Below are positions 52,569 to 61,334 of a stretch of DNA of 64,000 nucleotides, in pieces; position 1 is the stretch's first letter, and each line of letters opens with the position of its first letter. The stretch lies in the NCBI RefSeq assembly GCF_037153975.1, contig NZ_JBBAYJ010000011.1, positions 1 to 64,000 of the forward strand. Reading direction: 5' to 3'. The stretch comes from Aquipuribacter sp. SD81 (GTDB lineage Bacteria > Actinomycetota > Actinomycetes > Actinomycetales > JBBAYJ01). Under the pieces are notes generated by a model. It made no database searches. It was not told the DNA's origin and saw only the letters and a list, made by a program, of their open reading frames with translations. A program made the translations under genes and the position numbers.

Positions 52569-55038
52569 GGTCCGCCGCACGGCGGCGGACATGCTCGGTG
52601 AGGACCTCGTCGTCGTCCCGGTGCGGCACCACAGCCCGGGGTGCGCCCTGCAGGTGGGCCGCGCGGTGGAGCGGCTGCGACCGAGGGCGGTCCTCGTCGA
52701 GGGGCCGCGGTCCTTCACGGGCCTCGTCCCGCTGCTCACCGACCCCGCCACGGTGCCTCCCGTGGCGGTGTACGCGTGGGCGGCCGCCCCCGACGGCGTG
52801 ACCCGGCACGGCGCCTACCACCCGTTCTGCGAGCACAGCCCCGAGCTCGTCGCCGTGCGGGCGGGTGCGGCGCTGGGCAGCGACGTCCGCTTCGTCGACC
52901 TCGACCCGACCGAGCAGTGGCTCCTCGACCGAGCGGGCCGCGGTGAGGCACCCGCGCCCGTCGACGAGCGCGCGGGGCGGCACGGCACCGGCCCGCGCGC
53001 GTCGGAGGGGCGGACCGGACCGCTGCAGGACGAGCGGCACCTGCGTCACAGCCGCTCGCTGTCGGCGCTGGCCGCCCGGCTCGGCTGCCGCGACCACGAG
53101 GAGCTGTGGGAGCACCTCTTCGAGGTCGACGCCCCGCACCTCGACCTCCGCCAGCACGTCGAGCGGGTCGTCGCCTACTGCCTGCTCGCGCGCACCGACA
53201 GCGACGGCGCCGCGCTGGAGCGCGATGGCACGCTCGCGCGGGAGGCGGAGATGGCGTGGCACGTCGCGCAGGCGCTCGACCGACCCGGCGACGGCCCCGT
53301 CCTCGCGGTGGTCGGCGGCTTCCACGGCGTCGTGCTGCCCGGGCTCGTGGCCGCCGTCCGCGGCGGCGCGCTCGCGCGACCGGCCGTGACCGTGCCCGCG
53401 GACGTCGTGGGCGGGCACGCCCTCGTCCGCTACTCCAGCGACCGCCTCGACCGCCTCCAGGGGTACGCCGCCGGCATGACGTCGCCGGCCTGGCACCGCC
53501 GCGTGTGGCGTGCGGTGCAGGAGGGGGCCGACGCGGGCGCCGCGCGGCGCGCGGTCGCCCTCGACGTCCTCCAGGACGTCGCCGACCTCGCGCAGCGGCA
53601 GTCCCGTCGCACCGTGCCGCTGCCGCTCGTGCAGGCGGGCTACGAGCAGGCGCTCGGCCTCGCGGCGCTGCGGGGGCGCGCCGGACCGGTCCGCGAGGAC
53701 GTCGTCGACGCGTGCGGCAGCGCCTTCGTCTCTGGCGACGTCGACACCGACGGCGCCGGCGTGCTCGCCGCCCTGCGCTCGGTGCTCGTCGGCGACGACC
53801 TGGGCCGGGTGCCACCCGGGGCGGGCAGGCCGCCGCTGCTCGCCGACACCGAGGCGCGGGCCCGCGCGCTGCGCCTGCACGTCGACGACGTCGAGCGCCG
53901 GCGCGCGGACCTCGACGTGTACCGCCGCCCCGACCACCGCCGGACGAGCCGCTTCCTGCACGCGCTGGGCTTCCTCGGCGTCCCGTTCGCCGTCCGCCAG
54001 GCGGGCCCCGACTTCGTGCACGACGTCGACCTGCACCGCGTGCGCGAGCGGTGGGAGTACGCGTGGGGCGCGGCGACGGAGGCCGCGCTGGTCGAGCGGT
54101 CCGCATACGGCTCGACGCTCGCCGACGCCGTCCGGGCCCGCTTCGAGGAGCACGTCACGGAGACCGTCGCCGAACAGGCACCCGACGCGCTGCGCGGGGC
54201 CCGGACGCTCGTGCACGCGTGCGTGCTCGGCCTGCACGACGCGGTGCCCGACGTGCGCGCGCACGTGACCGCCGCGCTCGCGGCCGACCCGTCGTTCGCG
54301 TCGGTGGCCCGGGCCACCGCCACCCTCGCGGTGCTGCTGCGGGCCCGGGAGCCGCTGGAGGCCGACCGCGTGCCCGACCTGCAAGCGCTCGTGCGGGCCG
54401 CCGGCTCGCGCGCCCTCTACCTCGCGCGCGGTCTGGCCGCCGAGGAGCCCGCGGACACCGCGGCCGAGGAGGAGACCGCCGACGGGCTGGTGCGGCTGCG
54501 GGGCCTGCTGCTGGAGCCCGAGGCGGCGACGGCCCTCGACGAGGACGTGCTGTGGCAGGTCGTGGCCGCGGCGGCGGACGCCGTGGCGCAGCCGCTGCTG
54601 GCCGGTGCCGCGACAGGTCTCCTGCACGCCGCGGGGCGCCTGGCCCCGGGGGCCCTGGGGGCGCGGCTGGCCGGGCGCCTCGCCGGGGCCGGCGACCCCG
54701 CCGCCGCGGCGTCGTACCTGGTGGGCGTCCTCCGCACCGCGCGTGAGGCGGCCTGGCAGGACGACGACGTGGTCCGGGCCGTCGACGACCGGCTCGCCGA
54801 GTGGGACGACGTCACGTTCGTCGCGGCGCTGCCCCGGCTGCGGCTCGCCTTCACCGGGCTTACGCCGCGCGAGACCGACCGCGTCGCCGAGGCGGTCGCG
54901 GCCCGGCACGGTCGCGCCCGCCTGGACGTGTCGGTCGTCCGCGAGGTCACCGCCGAGGAGGCGGCCGGCGCGGCCGCGCTGAGCGCCGACGTCGTCGCCG
55001 CCCTCGACGCGCACGGCCTCGCGGGGTGGACGCGGTGA
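52552..55038 (+). CDS. DUF5682 family protein (YehM-like)
   Basis: An 828-residue protein of unknown function, third in the operon. The N-terminal region has VVVPVRHHSPGCALQVGRAV (Arg25, His26, His27), RPRAVLVEGPRSF (Glu50) and VVGGFHGVVLPGL (His258). By pattern these resemble the TraB/ChaN/EreA-like fold, where such His and Glu residues form an active site; this is inference. The rest is mostly helical, with an Asp/Glu-rich middle. GTG 52552 is the upstream start; it overlaps the ATPase gene by 17 bases. The next gene overlaps by GTGA. Confidence 0.85.
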   Translation: MTSTAEVRRTAADMLGEDLVVVPVRHHSPGCALQVGRAVERLRPRAVLVEGPRSFTGLVPLLTDPATVPPVAVYAWAAAPDGVTRHGAYHPFCEHSPELVAVRAGAALGSDVRFVDLDPTEQWLLDRAGRGEAPAPVDERAGRHGTGPRASEGRTGPLQDERHLRHSRSLSALAARLGCRDHEELWEHLFEVDAPHLDLRQHVERVVAYCLLARTDSDGAALERDGTLAREAEMAWHVAQALDRPGDGPVLAVVGGFHGVVLPGLVAAVRGGALARPAVTVPADVVGGHALVRYSSDRLDRLQGYAAGMTSPAWHRRVWRAVQEGADAGAARRAVALDVLQDVADLAQRQSRRTVPLPLVQAGYEQALGLAALRGRAGPVREDVVDACGSAFVSGDVDTDGAGVLAALRSVLVGDDLGRVPPGAGRPPLLADTEARARALRLHVDDVERRRADLDVYRRPDHRRTSRFLHALGFLGVPFAVRQAGPDFVHDVDLHRVRERWEYAWGAATEAALVERSAYGSTLADAVRARFEEHVTETVAEQAPDALRGARTLVHACVLGLHDAVPDVRAHVTAALAADPSFASVARATATLAVLLRAREPLEADRVPDLQALVRAAGSRALYLARGLAAEEPADTAAEEETADGLVRLRGLLLEPEAATALDEDVLWQVVAAAADAVAQPLLAGAATGLLHAAGRLAPGALGARLAGRLAGAGDPAAAASYLVGVLRTAREAAWQDDDVVRAVDDRLAEWDDVTFVAALPRLRLAFTGLTPRETDRVAEAVAARHGRARLDVSVVREVTAEEAAGAAALSADVVAALDAHGLAGWTR

Positions 55039-56234
55039 GCGACGCCGGACCCGCCCGGGTCGGTGCCCGGGGGCCGGCGGAGGCCGACGCCGAGGTCGAG
55101 CGGACGCTGCAGCGCTGGCGGCTCGTCCTCGGCCCGTACGCGGACCAGCGGCTGCCGCGCCTCGCGGCCGCGTCGACGGCGGAGCGCCTCGACGCGGCCC
55201 TGCACGCGCTGTACGGCCGCGAGCTGCACGGCCGCGGTGCACGCGGTGAGGGCGGCGCCGAGGAGGACGGGCCGCGCACCGGGTCGCTCGGCGGCTCCGC
55301 CCCCACGGTGGTGGCGTGGCTGGACGAGGTGCGCCAGCTCTTCCCGCAGCGCACCGCCGAGGTCGTCGAGGCCGACGCCCTGCAGCGCTACGGGCTCACC
55401 GAGCTCGTCACCGACCCGACCACCCTGGAGCGCCTCGAGCCGAGCCAGGAGCTGCTCGAGACGCTGCTCGCGCTGCGCGGGCACCTGTCGCCGGACGTCC
55501 TGCACCTCGTGCGCCGGGTCGTCGAGCACGTGGTGGAGGAGGTCCGACAGCGGCTGCAGAGCGAGGTGCGGCGCGCCCTCACGGGTCGCGCGAGCCGGAC
55601 GAGCCACACGGTGCTGCCGAGCGCCGCGACCTTCGACGTGCACGGCACGATCCGCGCGAACCTGCACCGCTGGGACGCGGAGAACCGGCGCCTGCCCGTC
55701 GAGCGGCCGCTGTTCTTCGCCCGGAACGCCCGGCGCCTGCCGTGGGACGTCGTGCTGTGCGTCGACCAGTCCGGTTCCATGGCCTCCTCGGTCATCCACA
55801 GCGCCGTCATGGCGGGCATCCTCGCCGGGCTGCCGTCGCTGCGGGTGCGCCTCGTCGTCTTCGACACCGCCGTCGTCGACCTGTCCGACCGGGTGGAGGA
55901 CCCGGTCGAGGTCCTCCTGTCGGTGCAGCTGGGCGGCGGCACCGACATCGCCGCCGCGGTCACGTACTGCGAGGGGCTGGTGGAGAACCCGACCCGGACG
56001 GTGCTGGTCCTCGTGACGGACTTCTGCGAGGGCGGCCCCGTCGGCCGGCTCGAGGCCGCCGTCGCCCGGCTCGCGGAGGCGCGGGTCACGATGATCGGCC
56101 TGGCGGCCCTGGACGGTCGGGCGGAGCCCGCGCACGACCGCACCGTCGCGGGTCGCCTCGCCGCCCGTGGCATGCGCATCGCGGCGCTGACGCCGGACGC
56201 CCTCGCCCGCTGGCTCGCGGAGGTCGTGTCGTGA
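55035..56234 (+). CDS. vWA domain protein of the MoxR system (YehP-like)
   Basis: A 399-residue cytosolic vWA protein, no signal peptide. The N-terminal half is helical (VERTLQRWRLVLGPYADQRL; TVVAWLDEVRQLFPQRTAEV). The C-terminal vWA domain has a full metal-ion site: VLCVDQSGSM (Asp244, Ser246, Ser248), GGGTDIAAAV (Thr303) and VLVTDFCEGG (Asp329). It likely binds the MoxR ATPase and presents a substrate through its metal ion. GTG 55035 and the next gene's start both lie in GTGA overlaps, indicating fixed stoichiometry. Confidence 0.92.
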   Translation: MSDAGPARVGARGPAEADAEVERTLQRWRLVLGPYADQRLPRLAAASTAERLDAALHALYGRELHGRGARGEGGAEEDGPRTGSLGGSAPTVVAWLDEVRQLFPQRTAEVVEADALQRYGLTELVTDPTTLERLEPSQELLETLLALRGHLSPDVLHLVRRVVEHVVEEVRQRLQSEVRRALTGRASRTSHTVLPSAATFDVHGTIRANLHRWDAENRRLPVERPLFFARNARRLPWDVVLCVDQSGSMASSVIHSAVMAGILAGLPSLRVRLVVFDTAVVDLSDRVEDPVEVLLSVQLGGGTDIAAAVTYCEGLVENPTRTVLVLVTDFCEGGPVGRLEAAVARLAEARVTMIGLAALDGRAEPAHDRTVAGRLAARGMRIAALTPDALARWLAEVVS

Positions 56235-58375
56235 GCGGGACCAGGGCCGCGGCCACCCTGGCCCGGCTCGACGACGAGGCGCTGGAGGTCCTCGCCAGCG
56301 CCGGTCTGCTGCGCCGTGCCCGCAAGGACCTGGCTCGCTCGCAGCCGCAGGTGCTGGAGGACGGCTCCGTGCTGCGGGCGGAGGTCGACGGGCACGAGGT
56401 CGTCGTGGGTGTCGCCGGGCCCGCCGCGGCCACGTGCTCGTGCCCCGCCGCGGGCACGTGCCAGCACGTGCTCGTCCTCGCGCTGCACGCCCGCACGGTG
56501 ACCGCCGGCGAGTCGTCGGCGCGGCCCGGCGCCCCCTCGTCGGGCGGGACCGGCCGCGCCCCTACCGCCGCTCCCGACCCGCTCGGTCACCTGGCGGCGG
56601 TGCCGGTCGAGGACCTCCTCGCCCACGCAGGGCGCCCCGGCTACCGGTGGGCCCACGACGCCGTCGTCGACCTCGACCTCGCCGCGGACGTCCGGGTCCG
56701 TTCCGACCCCGACGGGTCGGTGACCGTGTCGCTGCTGCGGCCCCGGGCGACGCTGCGGTGGCTCGGCGGGCCCTGGCAGGAGGCCGTCGTCTCCCCCGCC
56801 GGGGGGCAGGCGGCCCGGTCGCGCGTCGCGGCGCTGCTCGCGGTACGGCGGGCCACCGGCGCCGACGTGCCGCCGCCGCCCGCCCCGGTCGCGCACCGCG
56901 GCGGCCCCGAGGACGACGCGGCCGGCCGGGGCGAGGTGGAGGCGCGCGAGCGGGCCCGGAGCGCAGCCGGCGACCTCCTGCTCGACTGCGTGGCGCTCGG
57001 TCTCGCCCACGTGGACGACGACGTCCGCGAACGGGCCGAGACCCTCGCCGTCTGGACGCAGACGGCCGGGTACCACCGGTTGTCCCGGGTGCTGCGGGCC
57101 GTCGCGGACCAGGTGGGCTCCCAGCTGCGGCGGCACGCCGCCGCGGACAGCGCTCGGCTGCTCGACACCCTCGCGACCGGTCACGCCCTCGTCGCGGCGC
57201 TGGTGGTCGCCGAGCAGGCGGCGCGTGACGGCGGGCCGGACGTGCCCGTCACGCTCACCGGCCGCGCCCGGGGGCGTTTCGTCGAGGTCGACCGGCTCGA
57301 CGTCCTCGGCGTCGGCGGCGTCCCGTGGCGCTCCGCCACCGGCTTCGTCGGCCTCACCACCTACTGGTGGTCGCCGGCCCGACGGCAGGTGCTCTCGTGC
57401 ACCGACGCCCGCCCGGAGACGTTGCGCGGCTTCGACCCGCGCGAGCGCTGGACCCAGCCCGGACCGTGGACCGGTCTCGTCTCCCCCGCCGCGGGCGCCG
57501 GCCGGCTGCTGCGCCTCACCGGGGCGCGCCTGTCCGACGACGGCCGGCTGTCCGCGGTCGAGTCGACCGTCGCGGCCGCCCTGCCGGCCCCGGCCGACCT
57601 GGCCGCCCTCGCCCTCGAGCCCTGCGAGCGGTGGGCCGACCTCCGCGCTGGGTCACCCCGCGCGACCCTGCTCGCGGACCCCGCCGCCGAGCAGCAGGTC
57701 GTGCTGGTGCGGCCCGCCGACGCCGGCGCGCCGGCGTTCGACCCGGCCCGCCAGGTGCTCGTGTGGCCGCTGGCCGACGCCGACGGCGACGTGCTCGGCG
57801 CCGAGGTGGCGTGGGGACCGTACGGGGCGGCGGCGGTCCGTCACCTCGAGGCGGTCGGTGCCTCCCTGGCGACCGGGACCCTCGTGTGGGCCCGGGTGCG
57901 CAGCCGCGCCGGGACCGCGGTCCTCGAGCCGGTCTCCACGTGGCCCGGGCCGGGCGGCGACGTCGAGTCCGTGCACCTGCCCACCTCCGGCTCGCCGAGC
58001 CGACCGTCGGGACGGTCTGGCCCGTCGGGTGACGCTCCGGGCCCGACGCCACGCGCTCGCGGGGCCGACGGGGCCGACGGGGCCGAGCCCGACGGGGCCG
58101 AGCCCGACGCCCCGGCCGTGCCCGCGGCCCTCGCCGCGCTGCGCGGGTGGAGCGTCGCGACGGCCGAGCGCGGCACCTCCCCCGCCGCGACCGCGCGGGC
58201 GTGGCAGGAGGTGGCACGGCTGCGCCGCCGCGCCGCGGACGCCGGCTGGACGGCGCTGCCCGACCCGACGCGCACCCCGGTGGGCGACGCGAGGGCAGCC
58301 GCCGCGGCCGTCCTGCGGACGCACGCGGTGCTGCTGCAGCACGAGCGGCTGCTCGGGCGCGCCGCGGGACTCTGA
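56231..58375 (+). CDS. SWIM zinc-finger protein (YehQ-like)
   Basis: A 714-residue protein and the last gene of the five. A SWIM zinc finger lies near the N-terminus, CSCPAAGTCQH with Cys69, Cys71, Cys77 and His79 (CxCxnCxH). The middle holds mixed helix and strand regions with GFVGLTTYWWSPARRQVLSC. A low-complexity Gly/Ala/Asp/Pro linker (RGADGADGAEPDGAEPDA) precedes the final helical part. SWIM domains bind DNA or protein. GTG 56231 overlaps the vWA stop. A convergent gene begins 15 bases downstream, so the operon ends here. Confidence 0.92.
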   Translation: MSGTRAAATLARLDDEALEVLASAGLLRRARKDLARSQPQVLEDGSVLRAEVDGHEVVVGVAGPAAATCSCPAAGTCQHVLVLALHARTVTAGESSARPGAPSSGGTGRAPTAAPDPLGHLAAVPVEDLLAHAGRPGYRWAHDAVVDLDLAADVRVRSDPDGSVTVSLLRPRATLRWLGGPWQEAVVSPAGGQAARSRVAALLAVRRATGADVPPPPAPVAHRGGPEDDAAGRGEVEARERARSAAGDLLLDCVALGLAHVDDDVRERAETLAVWTQTAGYHRLSRVLRAVADQVGSQLRRHAAADSARLLDTLATGHALVAALVVAEQAARDGGPDVPVTLTGRARGRFVEVDRLDVLGVGGVPWRSATGFVGLTTYWWSPARRQVLSCTDARPETLRGFDPRERWTQPGPWTGLVSPAAGAGRLLRLTGARLSDDGRLSAVESTVAAALPAPADLAALALEPCERWADLRAGSPRATLLADPAAEQQVVLVRPADAGAPAFDPARQVLVWPLADADGDVLGAEVAWGPYGAAAVRHLEAVGASLATGTLVWARVRSRAGTAVLEPVSTWPGPGGDVESVHLPTSGSPSRPSGRSGPSGDAPGPTPRARGADGADGAEPDGAEPDAPAVPAALAALRGWSVATAERGTSPAATARAWQEVARLRRRAADAGWTALPDPTRTPVGDARAAAAAVLRTHAVLLQHERLLGRAAGL

Positions 58376-58389
58376 CGCCGTCGACCCGC

Positions 58390-59154
58390 TCAGGACAGGT
58401 CGAGCGGGACGCGCTCCCCCGTGACCAGCCGCACCACGCCGACGTCGTGACGGTCCGTCCCGCCGCTCGCGTCGCTCCCGTCGCGGCCCGGGCGTCGCGT
58501 CACCCACCACACCGCCCCGCGTCCCACGACCGTCGCCGTGCCGTCGACCACGGTGACGGCGGTGTCCTCGTCCACGGCCAGCACCCGGTCGAGGTGCCCC
58601 GCGGTGACCGCCGCGACCGCCCGGCCGAGCGTCCCCCAGGCCCCCGCGTGCACGTCGATCCCGAACGGGACGAGCCCGAGGCCGTCGACGACCGACACGT
58701 GGTCGAGGTCCTCCGACGCGTCCTCCGGGCAGACCGGCACCCCGCCCTCCCGCCAGCCGCCGACGAGGGCGCGGTCGGCGGCGACGGCGGCACCGGCGGA
58801 GAAGCCCGCGTACGGCCGGTCGTGGTCCGCGAGCCAGTCGCGGACGCCCGCAGCGGCGGGCGCCAGCGCGGCGGCGTAGGCGGGCGTGAGGCCACCGCAC
58901 ACCAGCAGCGCGTCGGCGTCGGCGAGCGCGGCGACGTCGAGCCGGCCGCCCTCGGGCACGAGCACGGGCACCGGCTCGCAGGCGCCGGTGGCGCGCAGGA
59001 CCGTCTCCCAGCGGGCGAACTGCGCGGGGCCGTCCCCTTCGTCGAGCACGACGCACGCGACGGTCGGCCGCCGGCCCCCCGCCTCGAGGAACGGGCCCCA
59101 GACCGCGTCGCGTGCGTCGTCGCGCCACCCGCCGCCGATCAGCTGCACGAGCAC
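58390..59154 (-). CDS. Peptidase S51-like / cyanophycinase-fold protein
   Basis: A 254-residue protein of the S51 fold. It starts VLVQLIGGGW, has DALLVCGGLTPAY (the GGN/Q-like element) and the nucleophile elbow YAGFSAGAAVAA with Ser119. LGLVPFGIDVHAG follows, in place of the usual DQHF/HF region. It is the second S51-type protein in this window. GTG 59154 is chosen because it gives the family-like opening and follows GGAGAGGGG. It converges on the SWIM gene. Substrate unknown; no cyanophycin synthetase is nearby. Confidence 0.82.
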   Translation of the reverse strand: MLVQLIGGGWRDDARDAVWGPFLEAGGRRPTVACVVLDEGDGPAQFARWETVLRATGACEPVPVLVPEGGRLDVAALADADALLVCGGLTPAYAAALAPAAAGVRDWLADHDRPYAGFSAGAAVAADRALVGGWREGGVPVCPEDASEDLDHVSVVDGLGLVPFGIDVHAGAWGTLGRAVAAVTAGHLDRVLAVDEDTAVTVVDGTATVVGRGAVWWVTRRPGRDGSDASGGTDRHDVGVVRLVTGERVPLDLS

Positions 59155-59200
59155 GCGGCACGCCCCTCTCCGGCCCGCGCGACCGGCGGGCGCCCGCCGC

Positions 59201-59206
59201 ACGCTA
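59201..59206 (-). promoter_or_regulatory. -10 box TAGCGT for the second S51 gene
   Basis: TAGCGT on the minus strand, 46 bases before GTG 59154, giving a short leader with a ribosome site. Confidence 0.5.
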
Positions 59207-59233
59207 CAGCGGGCGGGTGTCCGAGGTGCCGCC

Positions 59234-59239
59234 TACCGT
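59234..59239 (+). promoter_or_regulatory. -10 box TACCGT for the DUF3072 gene
   Basis: TACCGT, 7 bases, then ATG 59247: leaderless-type promoter. Confidence 0.65.
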
Positions 59240-59246
59240 CTGCTGC

Positions 59247-59471
59247 ATGACCGACGCACCCACCGACAACGGCAACGACGGAACCCCGAGCGGGGCCGAG
59301 AAGCCCGTCGAGGACTGGGCGACCGGCGACGAGCCGGCCACCGGGCCCCAGCTGTCCTACCTGCACACGCTGGCCCGCGAGGCCGGCCGCGACGTGCCCG
59401 ACGACATCACCAAGGGACAGGCGTCGCAGATGATCGACGAGCTGCAGCAGCAGACCGGCCGAGGGGCGTAG
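59247..59471 (+). CDS. DUF3072 domain protein
   Basis: A 74-residue soluble protein. The N-terminal 30 residues are acidic and disordered; the DUF3072 part is WATGDEPATGPQLSYLHTLA and ITKGQASQMIDELQQQTGRG. Function unknown; the motif resembles short SAP-like or helical-hairpin folds found in many actinobacteria. The start is fixed by the -10 box. It is followed after 8 bases by the DUF2630 gene. Confidence 0.9.
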   Translation: MTDAPTDNGNDGTPSGAEKPVEDWATGDEPATGPQLSYLHTLAREAGRDVPDDITKGQASQMIDELQQQTGRGA

Positions 59472-59479
59472 GAGGCACC

Positions 59480-59725
59480 GTGCGGGACGAGGAGATCCTC
59501 GCCGAGATCCACCGCATCGTCGACGACGAGCACCGCACCCGCGAGGCCGCGCAGCGCGACGAGCTCACCCCGGAGCAGGAGCGGCAGGAGGTGCAGCGCC
59601 TCGAGGTCGCCCTCGACCGGTGCTGGGACCTGCTGCGACAGCGCCGCGCCCTGCGCTCGGCCGGTGAGGACCCCGACCGGGCCGAGACGCGCTCGGAGCA
59701 GGTCGTGGAGCACTACCGGCAGTGA
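59480..59725 (+). CDS. DUF2630 family protein
   Basis: An 81-residue helical protein, RDEEILAEIHRIVDDEHRTR, then LTPEQERQEVQRLEVALDRC and WDLLRQRRALRSAGEDP. This is the complete DUF2630 family, predicted to be two long helices forming a hairpin or coiled coil. GTG 59480 follows GGAGG. Its stop overlaps the rhodanese start by 4 bases, so three genes (DUF3072, DUF2630, rhodanese) form one unit. Confidence 0.93.
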   Translation: MRDEEILAEIHRIVDDEHRTREAAQRDELTPEQERQEVQRLEVALDRCWDLLRQRRALRSAGEDPDRAETRSEQVVEHYRQ

Positions 59726-60591
59726 CCCCCAGCGCGCACGGCGGCGGAGCCGGTGACCCGTCGGGGTCCCGGCTCCCGCCCGTCGTCGGGCCCGGCGACC
59801 TGGCCGGCGTCGAGCCGCCGCCCGTCCTCGTCGACGTGCGCTGGTACCTGGACGGGCGCTCCGGCGCCGACGCCCACGCAGCGGGCCACCTGCCGGGAGC
59901 CGTGTTCCTCGACCTCGACCGCTGGCTCGCCGCGCCCGCCGGCGGCGGCGGCCGGCACCCGCTGCCGGACCCCGGGACCTTCACCGAGGGCCTCGCCGCG
60001 GCCGGGATCGGCGACGACGACCACGTCGTCGCCTACGACGACGCCGGCGGGGCGGTGGCCGCCCGGCTCGTCTGGCTGCTGCGGGTCACCGGCCGCTCGG
60101 CGGCGCTGCTGGACGGCGGGCTGCGTTCGTGGACCGGACCGCTGCAGTCGGGGTCCGTCGAACGGGCCCGCACGGCACCGCAGGTGAGGCCGTGGCCGCC
60201 GGCGGCCGTCGCCGACGCCGCGGCCGCCGCCGGCAGCGGCACCGTGCTGCTCGACGCCCGGGCATCCGAGCGGTACCGCGGTGACGTCGAGCCCGTGGAC
60301 CCGCGCGCCGGTCACGTCCCCGGCGCCCGGAACCTGCCCGCGACGGACCTGCTCGACGACGACGGTCGGCTGCTGCCGGTCGAGCGACTCGCCGCCGCGT
60401 TCACGGGTGTCGGCGCCGGCGCCGACGCCGACGTCGTCGCCTCGTGCGGGTCCGGGGTCACCGCGTGCCTGCTCCTCGTGGCCCGTGAGCACGCCGGGCT
60501 GCCGCCGGGCAGGCTGTGGCCGGGCTCGTTCTCCGAGTGGTCCCGCGACCCGGCCAACCAGGTCGTCACCGGTCCCTCGCCCAGCGCCTGA
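59722..60591 (+). CDS. Two-domain rhodanese-type sulfurtransferase
   Basis: A 289-residue thiosulfate or 3-mercaptopyruvate sulfurtransferase with two rhodanese modules. Module one (about residues 20-135) has LVDVRWYLDGRSG, AGHLPGAVFLDLDRWLA and YDDAGGAVAARLVWLL, without a catalytic Cys. Module two (about 165-285) has DARASERYRGDVEPVDPRAGHVPGA and the catalytic loop VASCGSGVTACLL with Cys242. GTG 59722 overlaps the DUF2630 stop. The CGSGVTA loop is typical of the SseA group. Confidence 0.93.
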   Translation: MTPSAHGGGAGDPSGSRLPPVVGPGDLAGVEPPPVLVDVRWYLDGRSGADAHAAGHLPGAVFLDLDRWLAAPAGGGGRHPLPDPGTFTEGLAAAGIGDDDHVVAYDDAGGAVAARLVWLLRVTGRSAALLDGGLRSWTGPLQSGSVERARTAPQVRPWPPAAVADAAAAAGSGTVLLDARASERYRGDVEPVDPRAGHVPGARNLPATDLLDDDGRLLPVERLAAAFTGVGAGADADVVASCGSGVTACLLLVAREHAGLPPGRLWPGSFSEWSRDPANQVVTGPSPSA

Positions 60592-60656
60592 CACCGTTGG
60601 GAGGCCCCGTCCGTGGCTCGGCCCGGCGCCGTTCCGCGCTGCGGCCGACCGTGCCG

Positions 60657-61196
60657 TCAGGTGCCCGGCGAGTCCGGGCCCGTGGTGACGTCGGCGACCC
60701 GGGCGTCGACCGCCTCGAGCAGCTCGTCGGCGTCGACGACGACCGCGACCCCGTGGGCGCCCGCACCGATCGAGACCTCACCGGCCCCGGTGAGCGAGGC
60801 GTCCGCGACGACCGGCCACGCCCGCAGCGACCCCAGCGGCGTGATGGTGCCGCGCTCGTAGCCGGTCGCGTCCCGCGCGGCGGCGGCGTCCGGCATCGAC
60901 AGCCGGTTGACGCCGAGCAGGCCGCGCAGGTCCGGCCACGAGATCTCCCGGTCGCCGGGCACCAGCACGAGCAGGAAGTCGTCGTCGCCCCGCCGGACGA
61001 CCAGCGTCTTGACCACCGCCGCAGGCGTCACGCCGCGCGCCTCGGCGGCCTCGGCGAGGGAGCGGACCGGGCCGTGGCGGACGACGCGGTAGCGCAGCCC
61101 GAGCGCGGCCGCCGCCGCCAGGGCCCTCCGCTCGCCGTCACCCGGTCCGTCCGGCTGGTCCGCGGGCTCCGTCGTACCCGTCACCCGGTCCGTCAC
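60657..61196 (-). CDS. YbaK/EbsC-family aminoacyl-tRNA deacylase
   Basis: A 179-residue protein of the YbaK/ProX editing fold that hydrolyses mischarged aminoacyl-tRNA. Motifs: RHGPVRSLAEAAEARGVTPA, AVVKTLVVRRGDDDFLLVLV with the conserved Lys, LGVNRLSMPDAAAARDATGY and GTITPLGSL. About 35 N-terminal residues are a charged extension. GTG 61196 is chosen from a TACGCT box 8 bases upstream; GTG 61184 is possible. It converges with the rhodanese gene. Confidence 0.9.
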   Translation of the reverse strand: MTDRVTGTTEPADQPDGPGDGERRALAAAAALGLRYRVVRHGPVRSLAEAAEARGVTPAAVVKTLVVRRGDDDFLLVLVPGDREISWPDLRGLLGVNRLSMPDAAAARDATGYERGTITPLGSLRAWPVVADASLTGAGEVSIGAGAHGVAVVVDADELLEAVDARVADVTTGPDSPGT

Positions 61197-61204
61197 GGGG
61201 CCCG

Positions 61205-61210
61205 AGCGTA
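61205..61210 (-). promoter_or_regulatory. -10 box TACGCT for the YbaK gene
   Basis: TACGCT on the minus strand, 8 bases before GTG 61196; a near-leaderless promoter. Confidence 0.5.
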
Positions 61211-61272
61211 GGGAACCCCGCCGGTCCCGCGCACGCGGACCGGGGTCGAGCCTCGGCCGCAGCGACGTCCGT

Positions 61273-61308
61273 GTTCCCGTCCGCGTCCCTGTCCGCGTCT
61301 CTGTCCGT
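61273..61308. repeat. 12-bp tandem repeat, three copies
   Basis: GTTCCCGTCCGC, GTCCCTGTCCGC and GTCTCTGTCCGT follow one another without gaps between two divergent promoters. Small and possibly incidental. Confidence 0.6.
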
Positions 61309-61322
61309 GAGGCCGCCGGGGA

Positions 61323-61328
61323 TAGGTT
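61323..61328 (+). promoter_or_regulatory. -10 box TAGGTT for the MOSC gene
   Basis: TAGGTT, 6 bases, then GTG 61335: leaderless-type promoter. Confidence 0.65.
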
Positions 61329-61334
61329 CGCACT

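Noticed and set aside
52258-55242. Very long antisense open frame opposite the DUF5682 gene
   Set aside because: It mirrors a well-supported gene; long antisense frames are expected with such high GC third positions, and its sequence is Arg/Ala/Pro-rich with no domain.
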